Assembly: GCF_018320785.1 (NCBI RefSeq)
Contig: NC_054870.1
Location: forward strand, 5,032,933 to 5,096,932
From: Cheilinus undulatus
Lineage: Eukaryota > Chordata > Actinopteri > Labriformes > Labridae
DNA length: 64,000 nt
Reading direction: 5' to 3'
In this document: positions 34,661 to 45,023 of the stretch, piece after piece
How positions within the stretch are numbered: position 1 is the first letter of the stretch
Layout of the letters: the number at the start of each line of letters is the position of its first letter
Notes under the pieces: model-generated
Told to the model about the DNA's origin: nothing
Seen by the model: only the letters and a program-made list of their open reading frames with translations
The model's database searches: none
Program-made: the position numbers and the translations under genes

Positions 34661-35340
34661 TGGAAAGTACAGATTGGAAGATTCCTGAGATATAAATCCA
34701 GACACCAGGGGCGGCCGCACAGTGGTGGAGGGGTTGGCTGGGAGGATACCTGGAGAGAAAGAGCAGGCCTGGAGGGTGCCCATCAGAAGGCCAGAGCAGT
34801 ACAGGGACAAGGGTGATCCAGCGAGGTGCTGAACTAGCATAATGCTTCTGTACCTGTCCTTGAAAAAGGAAAATCCTTTGAGGAAAGCACGAAGGAAAGC
34901 TGAGTGCTGACCTGGAGGTCTAGTCCACACGTATACAGGTATTTTTGAAAACACAGGTTTTCCTCTGCTCTTTTTAATACCAATCCAGTCCACACACATG
35001 TAACCAAAAATGTCTTTGCCCTCTAGAAAACCCCACTGTTTCTGTAAAAAGCATGCCATGTGAGCAGTAGTCCATCTGTCACTGTGCAGGTGCAGCTGCA
35101 GCACTGTCATGCTTTTATTTTCTCACGGTTCCTCTGGGATGACCTTTTTCAATCTATTTTTCAAACTGTTTACCACAGTGAAGCCAGTGCAATATTACAG
35201 GGCAGGTGCAATACAATATTCTACCTGTAACTCTCTCTTATTCTGGGTCAATATGGACCACTCTCTGTGTACTGCCTGTTTGTCTTTGTAATGAATGTAT
35301 TGATTGTGAGCAGCACTGCACTTATGTCCATGACAAATTT
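34661..35340. other. gene-free stretch
   Basis: A 150-codon minus-strand frame at 34658-35110 has no recognised domain and no close regulatory or splice context that I can defend; I leave it as unproven. Confidence 0.35.
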
Positions 35341-35344
35341 CCCC

Positions 35345-35922
35345 CCTTATCTTATCTTATCTTATCTTATCTTATCTTATCTTATCTTTTCTTATCTTAT
35401 CTTTTCTTATCTTATCTTATCTTATCTTATCTTTTCTTATCTTATCTTTTCTTTTCTTTTCTTTTCTTTTCTTATCTTTTCTTATCTTATCTTATCTTAT
35501 CTTATCTTATCTTATCTTATCTTTTCTTATCTTATCTTTTCTTATCTTATCTTATCTTATCTTATCTTTTCTTTTCTTATCTTTTCTTATCTTATCTTAT
35601 CTTTTCTTATCTTTTCTTTTCTTTTCTTATCTTATCTTATCTTATCTTATCTTTTCTTATCTTATCTTTTCTTATCTTATCTTATCTTATCTTATCTTTT
35701 CTTATCTTATCTTATCTTATCTTATCTTATCTTTTCTTATCTTATCTTATCTTTTCTTATCTTATCTTATCTTTTATTATCTTATCTTATCTTATCTTAT
35801 CTTTTCTTATCTTATCTTATCTTATCTTATCTTATCTTATCTTATCTTATCTTATCTTATCTTTTCTTTTCTTTTCTTATCTTATCTTATCTTATCTTAT
35901 CTTATCTTTTCTTATCTTATTT
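35345..35922 (+). repeat. pentanucleotide microsatellite (CTTAT)n with CTTTT variants
   Basis: About 578 bases of five-base units, mostly CTTAT and interspersed CTTTT. Because the period is not a multiple of three, it yields overlapping 225- and 262-residue frames of S, Y, L, F and I that are not genes. Confidence 0.97.
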
Positions 35923-36289
35923 CATTTTTACAGCTCTCTCATAAACCTGAACCAACACTGGTGTCAGGGTTTGTGTCTTTGTAGTGTAGCATGAAGAGAC
36001 AGTGACCTCTGTAGTCCATTCAGGAATCTCTGTTCATCAACATAGTGGAGGAGCAACGATGTTTGTTTGTGTTAGCATGGTCAAGCGAGCAACGTTAAGA
36101 CGAGTCTGGCGTCAGCTGTGGTCATGGGAGGGTCGGTGATCACTCTAATGTTAGCATTAGCACCTATAATGACAACGAAATGGAAATATTGATAATTAAA
36201 GCATCTGAAGTTGATTCACTCTGACATTTGATATGAGGAAATGATAATAATGATAATATCTGAAGCAGCTGGGGTCAGGGGAAGTCCAC

Positions 36290-36640
36290 AGCAGCAGGCC
36301 GACCACACCAACTATCCAGAGGAGCATGAGGGATGATTGTAAGGCCGAAGCCAGCGTTATTAATATAATGGAGCTGGGAGTTGTTGGATTACTTTGCCAT
36401 TAAAGTTGATGATGATAAGATCTGCTCAGCCCCGCAGTTCTCAGCTGAGTCTAATGACCATAATTGGCATCAGAGCGGCAAACAGCCGCCCAGCAGAGGC
36501 TCCTCTCCTCTCTGCTCAGCATCAGAGGAATAAACATTTTGGCTGACATTCCTGTTAACATAAACACTCATCAGAGAGTCAGGATGCTCCGGCCTCTTCA
36601 TCCATCATTTTAACAGCAGCACCATACCAGCAGCTAATAG
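36290..36640. other. candidate conserved noncoding element
   Basis: Complex, repeat-free DNA with homeodomain-type words (ATTAATATAATGG, GACCATAATTGGC) and no open frame, unlike the surrounding AT-rich sequence. Proposed from composition and motif content only. Confidence 0.25.
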
Positions 36641-37429
36641 TTGGAGGAGAAACACGCTGGTGTTGTTTCTGTCTTCAGACAGCATCTCTAACACAAAGTT
36701 GACAAAGGTAAACTCTCTCTGCTCTGTTTGTGTTAAACTCAGTTATTCTTCATCACTGAAGAATAAACCACAGCAGTTTAGGAGTTCAACACTACACCCC
36801 ATAAAGCCATGTAGGGTTGGTCTCCATAAATCCACATGTTGATTTAAACAGTGACAAATGAAAAGTTATCCCAGGACACTGCCTGAAGCTGGAGTGGATT
36901 CATGCACGAAGGCTGCAGCCTACAGGCCCCACATATGTAAAAGTGATAAATATTACAACAAAGGTAACCAAAAAGGAAGCAATAAAGTCAAAAAAGCAAT
37001 AAAGTGAGGAAGACGGTAATGATTAAAAACAGCCAAGGAGCAAGGAAATAAAATAAGGTTGACAGAAAGTAAAGGTGAGATTAAGAGGAAATTAAACTAA
37101 AATGGGTAAGAATCTGTGAGAAGATAAAAGATTATAACTCTGTGACAGTGGTGGTCTAATGCCAGCATTCACTGTACAACTTAAATATTTATGACAAAAG
37201 ACCAAAACTCAAGATTTATGTGCTCATACTACGTTCCACGCACAGCTGGAGTTCTCACACTGACAAGTACAGTCAGGATGGACCAAGCACAGATCCAGGA
37301 TTCCAGTTTTTCTGCACCTACTTATAACAAAAGGTTGATCTTTTCCCTTCTTATAGACAAATAAATTCTAGACTTTAAAAAAATAAAATGTTGGAAATGT
37401 TTGAAACACTTTAGCCCATGACAGAGTCA
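36641..37429. other. gene-free stretch
   Basis: No repeat boundary or gene signal seen. Confidence 0.4.
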
Positions 37430-38330
37430 GTCTTTAATTTTTAACAGGTGCTGGTAAAGCATGCCGTTCTCATTGCCCAATCCAAAAATACGATTATGTT
37501 CAAAAAAGTATCAAATAGTGCAATGCCTTGGACAAGGAATGAAAACATTAGGTATTTAACAAAAACTTCAGCCTGATCACCGTACTGTGAAGAAATTTGT
37601 TTTGTGCAGATAAAGGCATAATGAGGAAGGTTTCTGCCAGACAAATTCATCAGATTAAGAGAGCAGCTGCTAAAATGTCATTACAAAGCAGCAAACAGGT
37701 ATCTGAGCTGCTGGTGCCTCTGGAGTCCCACCAACCTCAAGTGTAGGATCCTCCAGAGGCTTGCAGTCGTGCATAAACCTTCTATTCAGCCACCCCTAAC
37801 CAATGCTCACAAGCAGAAGCGGTTGCAGTGGGCCCAGAAATACATGAAGACTCATTTTCAAAAAATCTCACTTACTGATGAGCGCAACCCTGGATGGTCC
37901 AGATGGAAGAGTAGTGGATGGTTGGTGGATGGCCACCATGTCCCAACAAAGCTGCAACATCAGTAAGGAGGGGGCGGAGTCATGTTTTGGGCCAGAATCA
38001 TGGGGAGTGAGCTCGTAGGCCCCTTTAGGGTCCCCAAAGGTGTGAAAAATGACCTTGGCTAAATATATAGTTTCTGACTGACCACTTTCTTCCATGGTAC
38101 AAAAAGAAGAACCGTGCTTTCCATAGCAAGCTTATCTTCATGCATGACAATGCAACATCTCATGCTACAAAGAATAGCTCTGTGTCATTGGCTGCTATGG
38201 GCATAAATGGAGAGGAAATTCAAGGTGTGGCCCTCATCCTCATTTGACTGTCATTTGCAAAAAATCAGAGAAAAATATCTTTTGCATAATAATTTGGAAT
38301 GTGGTGTAAATCAATAACCAGAAGACTGTT
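37430..38330 (+). pseudogene. Tc1/mariner-type transposase pseudogene (second lineage)
   Basis: Broken frames give IQPPLTNAHKQKRLQWAQKY, then SSGWLVDGHHVPTKLQHQ, GGGGVMFWARIMGSELVGPF and FMHDNATSHATKN. These follow the DDE order of Tc1-like enzymes, with the middle aspartate present and the C-terminal motif lost. The type differs from the elements at 12090 and 40350. A likely right end is TTTGCATAATAATTTGGAAT near 38305. Not functional. Confidence 0.65.
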
Positions 38331-39689
38331 CTTTAGCTTTTATACAGGAAAATTCTCTCTTTTTGATGATAAGCATGAATTATTGTTATTGATCGCAGAA
38401 AGAAAGAGAGGGACGGGGAGATAGAAAGAGGGAGAGAGAACGTGAAAAGAGCAGGGTGCAGCGCTGTCAGTCCACAGTTTAATTTTTGCTTTAATACGAT
38501 GTAAAGTCAAAATACTGCGTCATCACCTCTAGAGGTGCCCTCAAACGGGTCGCTCTGTTGTGGTGGAAAAGCAAACCCCTGCTGTGCTGGGCTGCCATGC
38601 TGAGTCAAAGTAGAGCTGCACCCCACCATGTAAGGGAAAAGCCCCATGAGTTACTCTACTTTCAGAGCCATACATACAGAGTTTACCAGAGCAGGACCAC
38701 AGTTCTGTACGAAAGAAAGAATAAAAACAACCCTAAAAGCTTTCCATGATGTAAAAGATGTTATTTCTCCTCTGCCGACCTGATTACATTAACATTTATG
38801 CTCATTGCACACAAAAAATTAGATTGGCTAAAATTCTGTGTTTCGATGATAAAATTAAGCATGACTATTTGCATGATGAAAGAGATATTTGTTCCTTTTT
38901 ATTAAGCCAAAAGTAATTCTATTTGTTAAACTGACAGCATTGCACAGTTGGACTATCTGGGCCTCTGGGGGCCAATTCCACATTGCAAAAATAGAGACGG
39001 TATTCTATTCTGTTCATAAGTCCAAAACTTAAATGATCAAACTGGAGAAAATAATGATACTGTCACCCTGAGATTAACCCTTTATGCTATCATGCTTTGA
39101 AAACGGTGAAACCAGATTATGCTGAATTTGACCTGAGTAGACAGCGAACACAGAGTCCAATCAAAGAAAACAGAAGGGTTATGATGGTCCACACTGAGGA
39201 TATCTGGCAGCAGAAGATTTAAAAACCACAAGTCTGATTTTAGTGCAGTTATTCTTTACTGCATATTGTTCTGGATCAGTTTAACTAAATTATGGTGCGA
39301 TTTTCCACCCAATACCAAAGATTACAACCCTTTAAAAACTTAATATAAATAGACTAAAATGCTCCCATCATTTACATTTACATTCTGCACAATCAAACCA
39401 AGTTTGAATGAACACTTCAAGAAAGTTTTGTAGGAAATATAAAATTACAAAATGATTTCCATCAACCCATTTGGAGGCCGAGGGCATCGATAGCACATAA
39501 AGCTTCATGTCACACCCTAAATCCATTAACACAATCTAATTCAGAGTCTAAAGGCTAGATAATCATAATCATATAATTATATAGCCTCCACCCTAATCAT
39601 AATGTTCTGTCTCTTTTACCACTCAGAGCCCTGGTTGGCCTGGGACTTCTGCCAAATGGTCTCATTTAGAACAAGCTTTGGCTGAAAAC
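38331..39689. other. gene-free stretch
   Basis: A GA-rich tract at 38395-38450 and a TTAACCCTTTATG end at about 39075 are the only features. The ORF at 38558-38749 is unsupported. Confidence 0.35.
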
Positions 39690-39695
39690 TTCATT

Positions 39696-40349
39696 AACCC
39701 TTAAAAGGTCCTTTAATATCCTAACCCATCTGTCCCTAATGACAAAAAATTTCAATTGATAATAATAATGATAATAATAATGATTATGAATGGTATGACA
39801 ATAATAATAATAATTATAATAATAATAATAATTATTATTATTGTTGTTATTATTATTATTGTTGTTGTTGTTATAGGCCCTAAGATGGGTCAATGATTGG
39901 CAGCAACATTGATTTTGATGCTGGGTTTTTTTTGTGTCAGTGCAGTGTCAGATGAAAAATATGCTTACACTTGTGGTCCTAATGACAAAAAATGACAGCC
40001 TACAAAAAAATATTTTTTCAAAATAATATACATTAATATTTTTTCCACTTTAAACGAGTCAGTCTTTTTAAAGTATTTCAGCCTGAAATATTCATATCAA
40101 ATAAGAAATTATATTTTGGGGGTTTTAACCCTTTAAAAGCCAGTATGTTTACACAACTCCTCAGATTTAATAGAACAAAATCACAGAAACTCAAATAAAA
40201 CAAATGAAATACATTTCAAGAAGTATTTAATAATTATAATTATCAGGGTCTGAGATAGGTAAATGATAAGCAGCATCAGTGATTTTGATGCATTATTATT
40301 TTTTTCTGTAGCAGCAGATTAAAGTTAATAATCTTAGCCTATAATGATG
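39696..40349. repeat. pair of related TTAACCC-started repeats, with a trinucleotide array
   Basis: TTAACCCTTAAAAGG (about 39696) and TTAACCCTTTAAAAGC (about 40127) start two related blocks that share AAGATGGGTCAATGAT/GAGATAGGTAAATGAT and GATTTTGATGC. A (AAT/ATT/GTT)n array occupies 39758-39873. The second block is cut by the Tc1 element at 40350. The TTAACCC start suggests piggyBac-like ends. Confidence 0.5.
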
Positions 40350-41349
40350 TACACTTTATTGCCAAAAGTATTCACTCACCCATCCATATTATTGAAATCA
40401 GGTGTACCAATCATTTCCATGGCCACAGGTGTATAAAATCAAGCACCTAGGCATGCAGACTGTTTCTACAAACATTTGTGAAAGAATGGGTCGCTCTCAG
40501 GAGCTCAGTGAATTCCAGCGTGGTACTGTGATATGATACCACCTGTGCAACAAGTCTAGTGGTGAAATTTCCTTTTTCCTAAATATTTCACAGTCAACTG
40601 TCAGTGGTATTATAACAAAGTGGAAGCGATTGGGAACGACAGCAACTCAGCCACCAAGTGGTAGGCCACATAAAATGATGGAGCATCGTCAGCGAATGCT
40701 GAGGCGCATAGTGTGCAGAGGTCGCCAACTCTCTGCAGAGTCAATCGCTACAGAGTCTGGGTTTGGTGGTTGCCAGGAGAACGGTACTTGTCTGACTGCA
40801 TTGTGCCAAGTGTAAAGTTTGGTGGAGGGGGGATTATGATATGGGGTTATTTTTCAGGAGCTGGGCTTGGCCCCTTAGTTCCAGTGAAAGGAACTCTGAA
40901 TGCTTCAGCAGACCAAGAGATTTTGGACAATTCCATGCTCCCAACTTTGTGGGAACAGTTTGGGGATGGACCCTTCCTGTTCCAACATGACTGTGCACCA
41001 GTGCACAAAGCAAGGTCCATAAAGACATGGATGAGAGAGTTTGATGTGGATGAACTTGACTGGCCTGCACAGAGTCCTGACCTCAACCTGATAGATCACC
41101 TTTGGGATGAATTAGAGCGGAGACTGAGAGCCAGGCCTTCTCGTCCAACATCAGTGTGTGACTTCACAAATGCGCTTCTGAAAGAATTGTCAAAAATTCC
41201 CATAAACACACTCCTAAACCTTGTGGAAAGCCTTCCCAGAGGAGCTGAAGCTGTTATAGCTGCAAAGGGCGGACCAATGTCATATTAAACCACTTAAGTT
41301 CATATGCGAGTCAAGGCAGGTAAGCAAATACTTTTGACAATATAGTGTA
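40350..41349 (+). mobile_element. Tc1-like transposon with internal deletion
   Basis: Inverted ends TACACTTTATTGCCAAAAGT (40350) and ACTTTTGACAATATAGTGTA (ending 41349), with TA at both edges. About 1 kb against the usual 1.3-1.6 kb. The transposase is split and lacks its middle. Confidence 0.85.
40713..41288 (+). pseudogene. C-terminal part of a Tc1-type transposase
   Basis: A 191-residue frame begins with out-of-phase codons, then reads true transposase from [34 protein letters not shown] holds the second catalytic aspartate. The third position, normally glutamate in SPDLNPIEHLW, is aspartate here ([15 protein letters not shown]). The first catalytic region is removed by an internal deletion near 40765, and the N-terminal part (MGRSQELSEFQRGTVI at 40485) meets a stop. 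The enzyme cannot be active. Confidence 0.8.
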
Positions 41350-43218
41350 TGATGATTTTTGATGCTTTTCACTAGAGCTTTCCTACTACAAGTCAAAGTT
41401 ATTTTCCCCACTAAATGCTTATTACCCTGTTGTGTTCAAAAGAAAATAAAAATACAAGATCGGTTTGAACCAGAAAAACATTCATTTTAGAGAGCTGAAT
41501 ACTATATGAATCATTTAGGAAGCAAGGCAACCAAAACAGTAATAATATTGAAATTTTGCAGCACATTTTTGCATCCTGTTTTGGAATTGTAGAACCGATT
41601 TGTGTTCTGTTGATACGATCGCCGTGAAACTGCATGAAGATGTGCATTTTTGCTAATTTTTAATTTTTCAAGCCAAAATCATTGGATTGACCTGTTTGGT
41701 ATTGTGTATTGGAACAATATTCATGTATCCCAGGGAGACAAAAGTTGCCCACTTAAATCCATTATAATTGCTGATTTTGTTTGCAAATTTGCAATATCAT
41801 GTATCACTGTTACACCATTATCTGTAATGCAATTTTGAATTGGAACCTTAGACTTGCAATATTTACCACTAACCACTAGATGGTGCCATTACCCTTTTTG
41901 GGGCAAGCGTGTAGGGCACATAAAAGACACACTTACAGTGGGATTTTTTTGTAGCTCTGTGAAATAAAAGGCACAGAACAGTGATACTCGACCCATACTC
42001 AAGCTACATGTGGCTCTTCAGTGACCAGTTGCTACTCTTTTAAGGCTTACTTAAAAAAAAATCCTCCCGAAATCCTTTATTACGGTGAGAACTGTCAACT
42101 GTAAAGACTCAGTGCAATAAGTCATATCAATAAATCTAAGTCCACACAAAGGAGACAGACTTTAACTGCCAAATTCAAATGAAAACTTGTATATTATTAC
42201 TGTCAGATGCAAGCTGGATGGAGGAACGTGTGTGAAAGAGCGCAGAGGAATTCTGCTGATGGCGCGTCTCTTCAGTGAGTTAATTCAATGAGGTGTGCTG
42301 TCTTGTGTTCAAAGTGAAGCTTCTAATGCCCTCGTTTTAACAAATTTCTTCAGTCGATTCCTGCCAGTGCTCTCCCACACTCATATTTGATGATGATTTT
42401 TGCGATGTGCATCATCATCAACAAGTGTAACACATGGATCAAATCAAAACTTGGCCAAATGTGGGTGTTTTATTTGACCTTAGATGAACTAGTGATAAAT
42501 ACTGTCAAAAGGGCTGAAACAAAAAAATTAAAGCGACAAACTGGCAGGACAGAACGATTTGTGAGCTGCAGGTGTGAGGCTGGCTGGCAGATGATGGAGT
42601 AATTTGTAAAAACACTTTGTATGTTACATTACAAACACTGTTGGATGTGTTTTTGACATATTTGATATTTGATAGTGTTCTGATGTTAAGAAATAAATAT
42701 CTTAAATTCAGGGGTTTTAAGATTTTTTTCATAAACAAAAAAAAAAGTACTGTAAATTGGTACTGTTATGTACCGACATTGATTCGCAGGTGCATATCAG
42801 CACAGCATTGATTCAAACGTGAAAGGTACCCATCCCTCTAAAGAACATTTGTACTAACACAGAGACTGGTTCTGATTTGACCAGCTATCCTAAGTTTTGT
42901 CTTCTTAAAGGAAAATAGTGACTACAAAACACACAAAAAGTAAAGCCACACAAAAACTGCATAACAAAATAAAATCATGTTATTTTTATTTTGAAAGAAA
43001 ATCCAAGTATTTTTCCCTTATTCACAGACTGATATTCAGTCATTAATTCTTATGTAAAACACACACCATATTTACAATGACAACAGAATAGAAATGATAA
43101 TTTAGTTAAGATACATTAAAATTCTGCTGGGTATATTTTCAGCCCATTTGAAAGTCATGATGACAGATAATGCAGTTGTAAGAATTTACTCTACTTCTGA
43201 TTATATTGATTACTTAAG
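41350..43218. other. gene-free stretch
   Basis: A CTCF-like word (CCACTAGATGGTGCC) lies at 41873-41887. Nothing else recognised; ORFs at 41411-42811 are unsupported. Confidence 0.4.
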
Positions 43219-43222
43219 TTAA

Positions 43223-43522
43223 CCCCTTAAAACCTGTCGTATCACATTTGATACATACTTTTATGATACCTCTATCTAATCAATATGATCAATAAAATAC
43301 CAAAAAAATTCTGAATACAATCTGAAAAATGATAAAAATGCACTCAAGTGAATTATCAGTTACCAAAAACACCTAATGTATCAAATGAGATACACAAAAT
43401 ATATATGTTAAATGTTATGGAAGTTTGAATTTTTGGTATTTCAGTAGAAGGTGAAATAAACATTTCAGTTCCAAAAAATGAGAATTTTCTGGCTATAATT
43501 TGTGTTTTCAGGCTTTAAGGGG
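43223..43522. mobile_element. piggyBac-like short element with TTAA target duplication
   Basis: Ends CCCCTTAAAACCTG and CAGGCTTTAAGGGG, inverted with one mismatch, each flanked by TTAA (43219-43222 and 43523-43526). 300 bases. GTATCACATTTGATAC and GTATCAAATGAGATAC are internal inverted words. Confidence 0.82.
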
Positions 43523-43526
43523 TTAA

Positions 43527-45023
43527 TTTTGTTTTGAGAGGTGACATCTTACTGAGGAGCTGTACAGTGAAATAAAACTGAATACATATCAAAGAAAAAT
43601 GGGAGAAGGAAGGAAATTTTGAGCTTGAGTTAGAAACATGGAAAAAGACTAAATAAGCAGCAAAGGAAAAGCACATCTGCTCTGTCATGGGGAGAGTTTG
43701 GATGGAAAAATATGTCCCGATTCTTTTAAACACCTGCACAGAACAACTTCTTAAATAAAAATACCTCATGTTGGAAGTCCAGTGGAGAACAAAAGGCAAA
43801 TCATTGTCATGTATTTTGGCATTGGCCTTTTGCTTCTGAACCTCTGGAATAAATCAGAAGTATTATGGAAAAAGCATTCAAAGTGCAGATTCCTTATAAT
43901 TTTGTCACTCTGTACCTGGGCCTGAGTCCTGAGACTATTGAGGGTTTTTCAAGTAAATATCTGTTTAATGTTTTAATGTTAGCTAGTAAAAAAGCTCTCA
44001 CAAGAAAATGGATGTCAACAGCCGCACCCACAGTTGAGAATTGATTTGATGTGATCCATGATATTTTCGTGATGGAGACTCACTTTCAGGCTTAGACTGG
44101 ATCAAGAGAAGTTTGTGTTGTTGGACACCTTGGACTAAATATACCTACACACTGAGTCCTACTTTAACTGATCAGAAACGATGGAATTTATGCCACTCTC
44201 CCTTCTATTTTTTAAGCTACTCAGGTGTACATAGTTGTCTGATGTCCAAACATTTATTTAAAAAAACATTTAATTAATTTTTTTATGCATTTATTTTTCT
44301 ACATCTTTATTTGGTGTGCTATTTGTGAAAATGTGCCATGGGCTGAGGACTTGGATCTGATTATTTATTTATCTATTATTATTATTATTATTATTGTGTT
44401 GTATACATCCTTTTTGGCTCAGTTTGTTTTGTTTTCTTAAAAAAAAAAGGAACAGGAATTCTTGTGGCAAAGTTGTGATCTGGAATGTTATGGCTCTGTT
44501 CTTAATAAAAATTAGAAGAAAAAAATAAAAATAAAAACTGAATATAAAATTCGACAAAGGAAAAAAAGGAAAAAGGACAAATGAACCCTCTGAGCCCTCA
44601 GCTATATTTGAACCATTTTGTCTCTCCTGATCTTATTGTCTTAATGAGCTTAACATCCTTTTTTCAGGGCAACCTGGGCTTTAAAGACCCTGTAAAGCAA
44701 AAATGAATCTGAATTTAGGTTTGTTGTATGACAGGTCACTGTGTTATGAAACCCTAAATCAAATTTAAGTCAAATAAAACATCTCTAAGTTTATAAAATT
44801 AAGCTTTAAAATCATGAATCAGCCCACATATTTGCCCCACCCAAATTAAACTCAGCCAGGAAAAGAGGTGAAAAACTTTCTAATAGTCTAAATCCAGAAT
44901 TCAGTTACATGTAGATTTCCAAGTTTTCACATGTTTACAGCAACCATATTCCAACATATCTAGTTTGTTAAAACAAGAACTTTGGATTTCACTTCACAGG
45001 GACTTAAAGTAAAGTCTACTTGT
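43527..45023. other. downstream flank of the TRIM gene
   Basis: AT-rich, with an (ATT)n run at 44377-44396. Candidate minus-strand polyadenylation words (TTTATT on plus) occur around 44290-44370, rather far from the stop. No other gene. Confidence 0.4.

Noticed and set aside
34658..35110. 150-codon minus-strand frame as a possible gene
   Set aside because: No recognisable domain, no coding-type composition and no splice or promoter context; one frame of this length is expected by chance in 64 kb.
35206..35994. Long plus-strand frames of 262 and 225 residues made of S, Y, L, F and I
   Set aside because: They are translations of the (CTTAT)n microsatellite; a five-base period stays open in several frames by chance.
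39666..39893. 75-residue frame with poly-N and poly-Y
   Set aside because: Translation of a trinucleotide (AAT/ATT) array.
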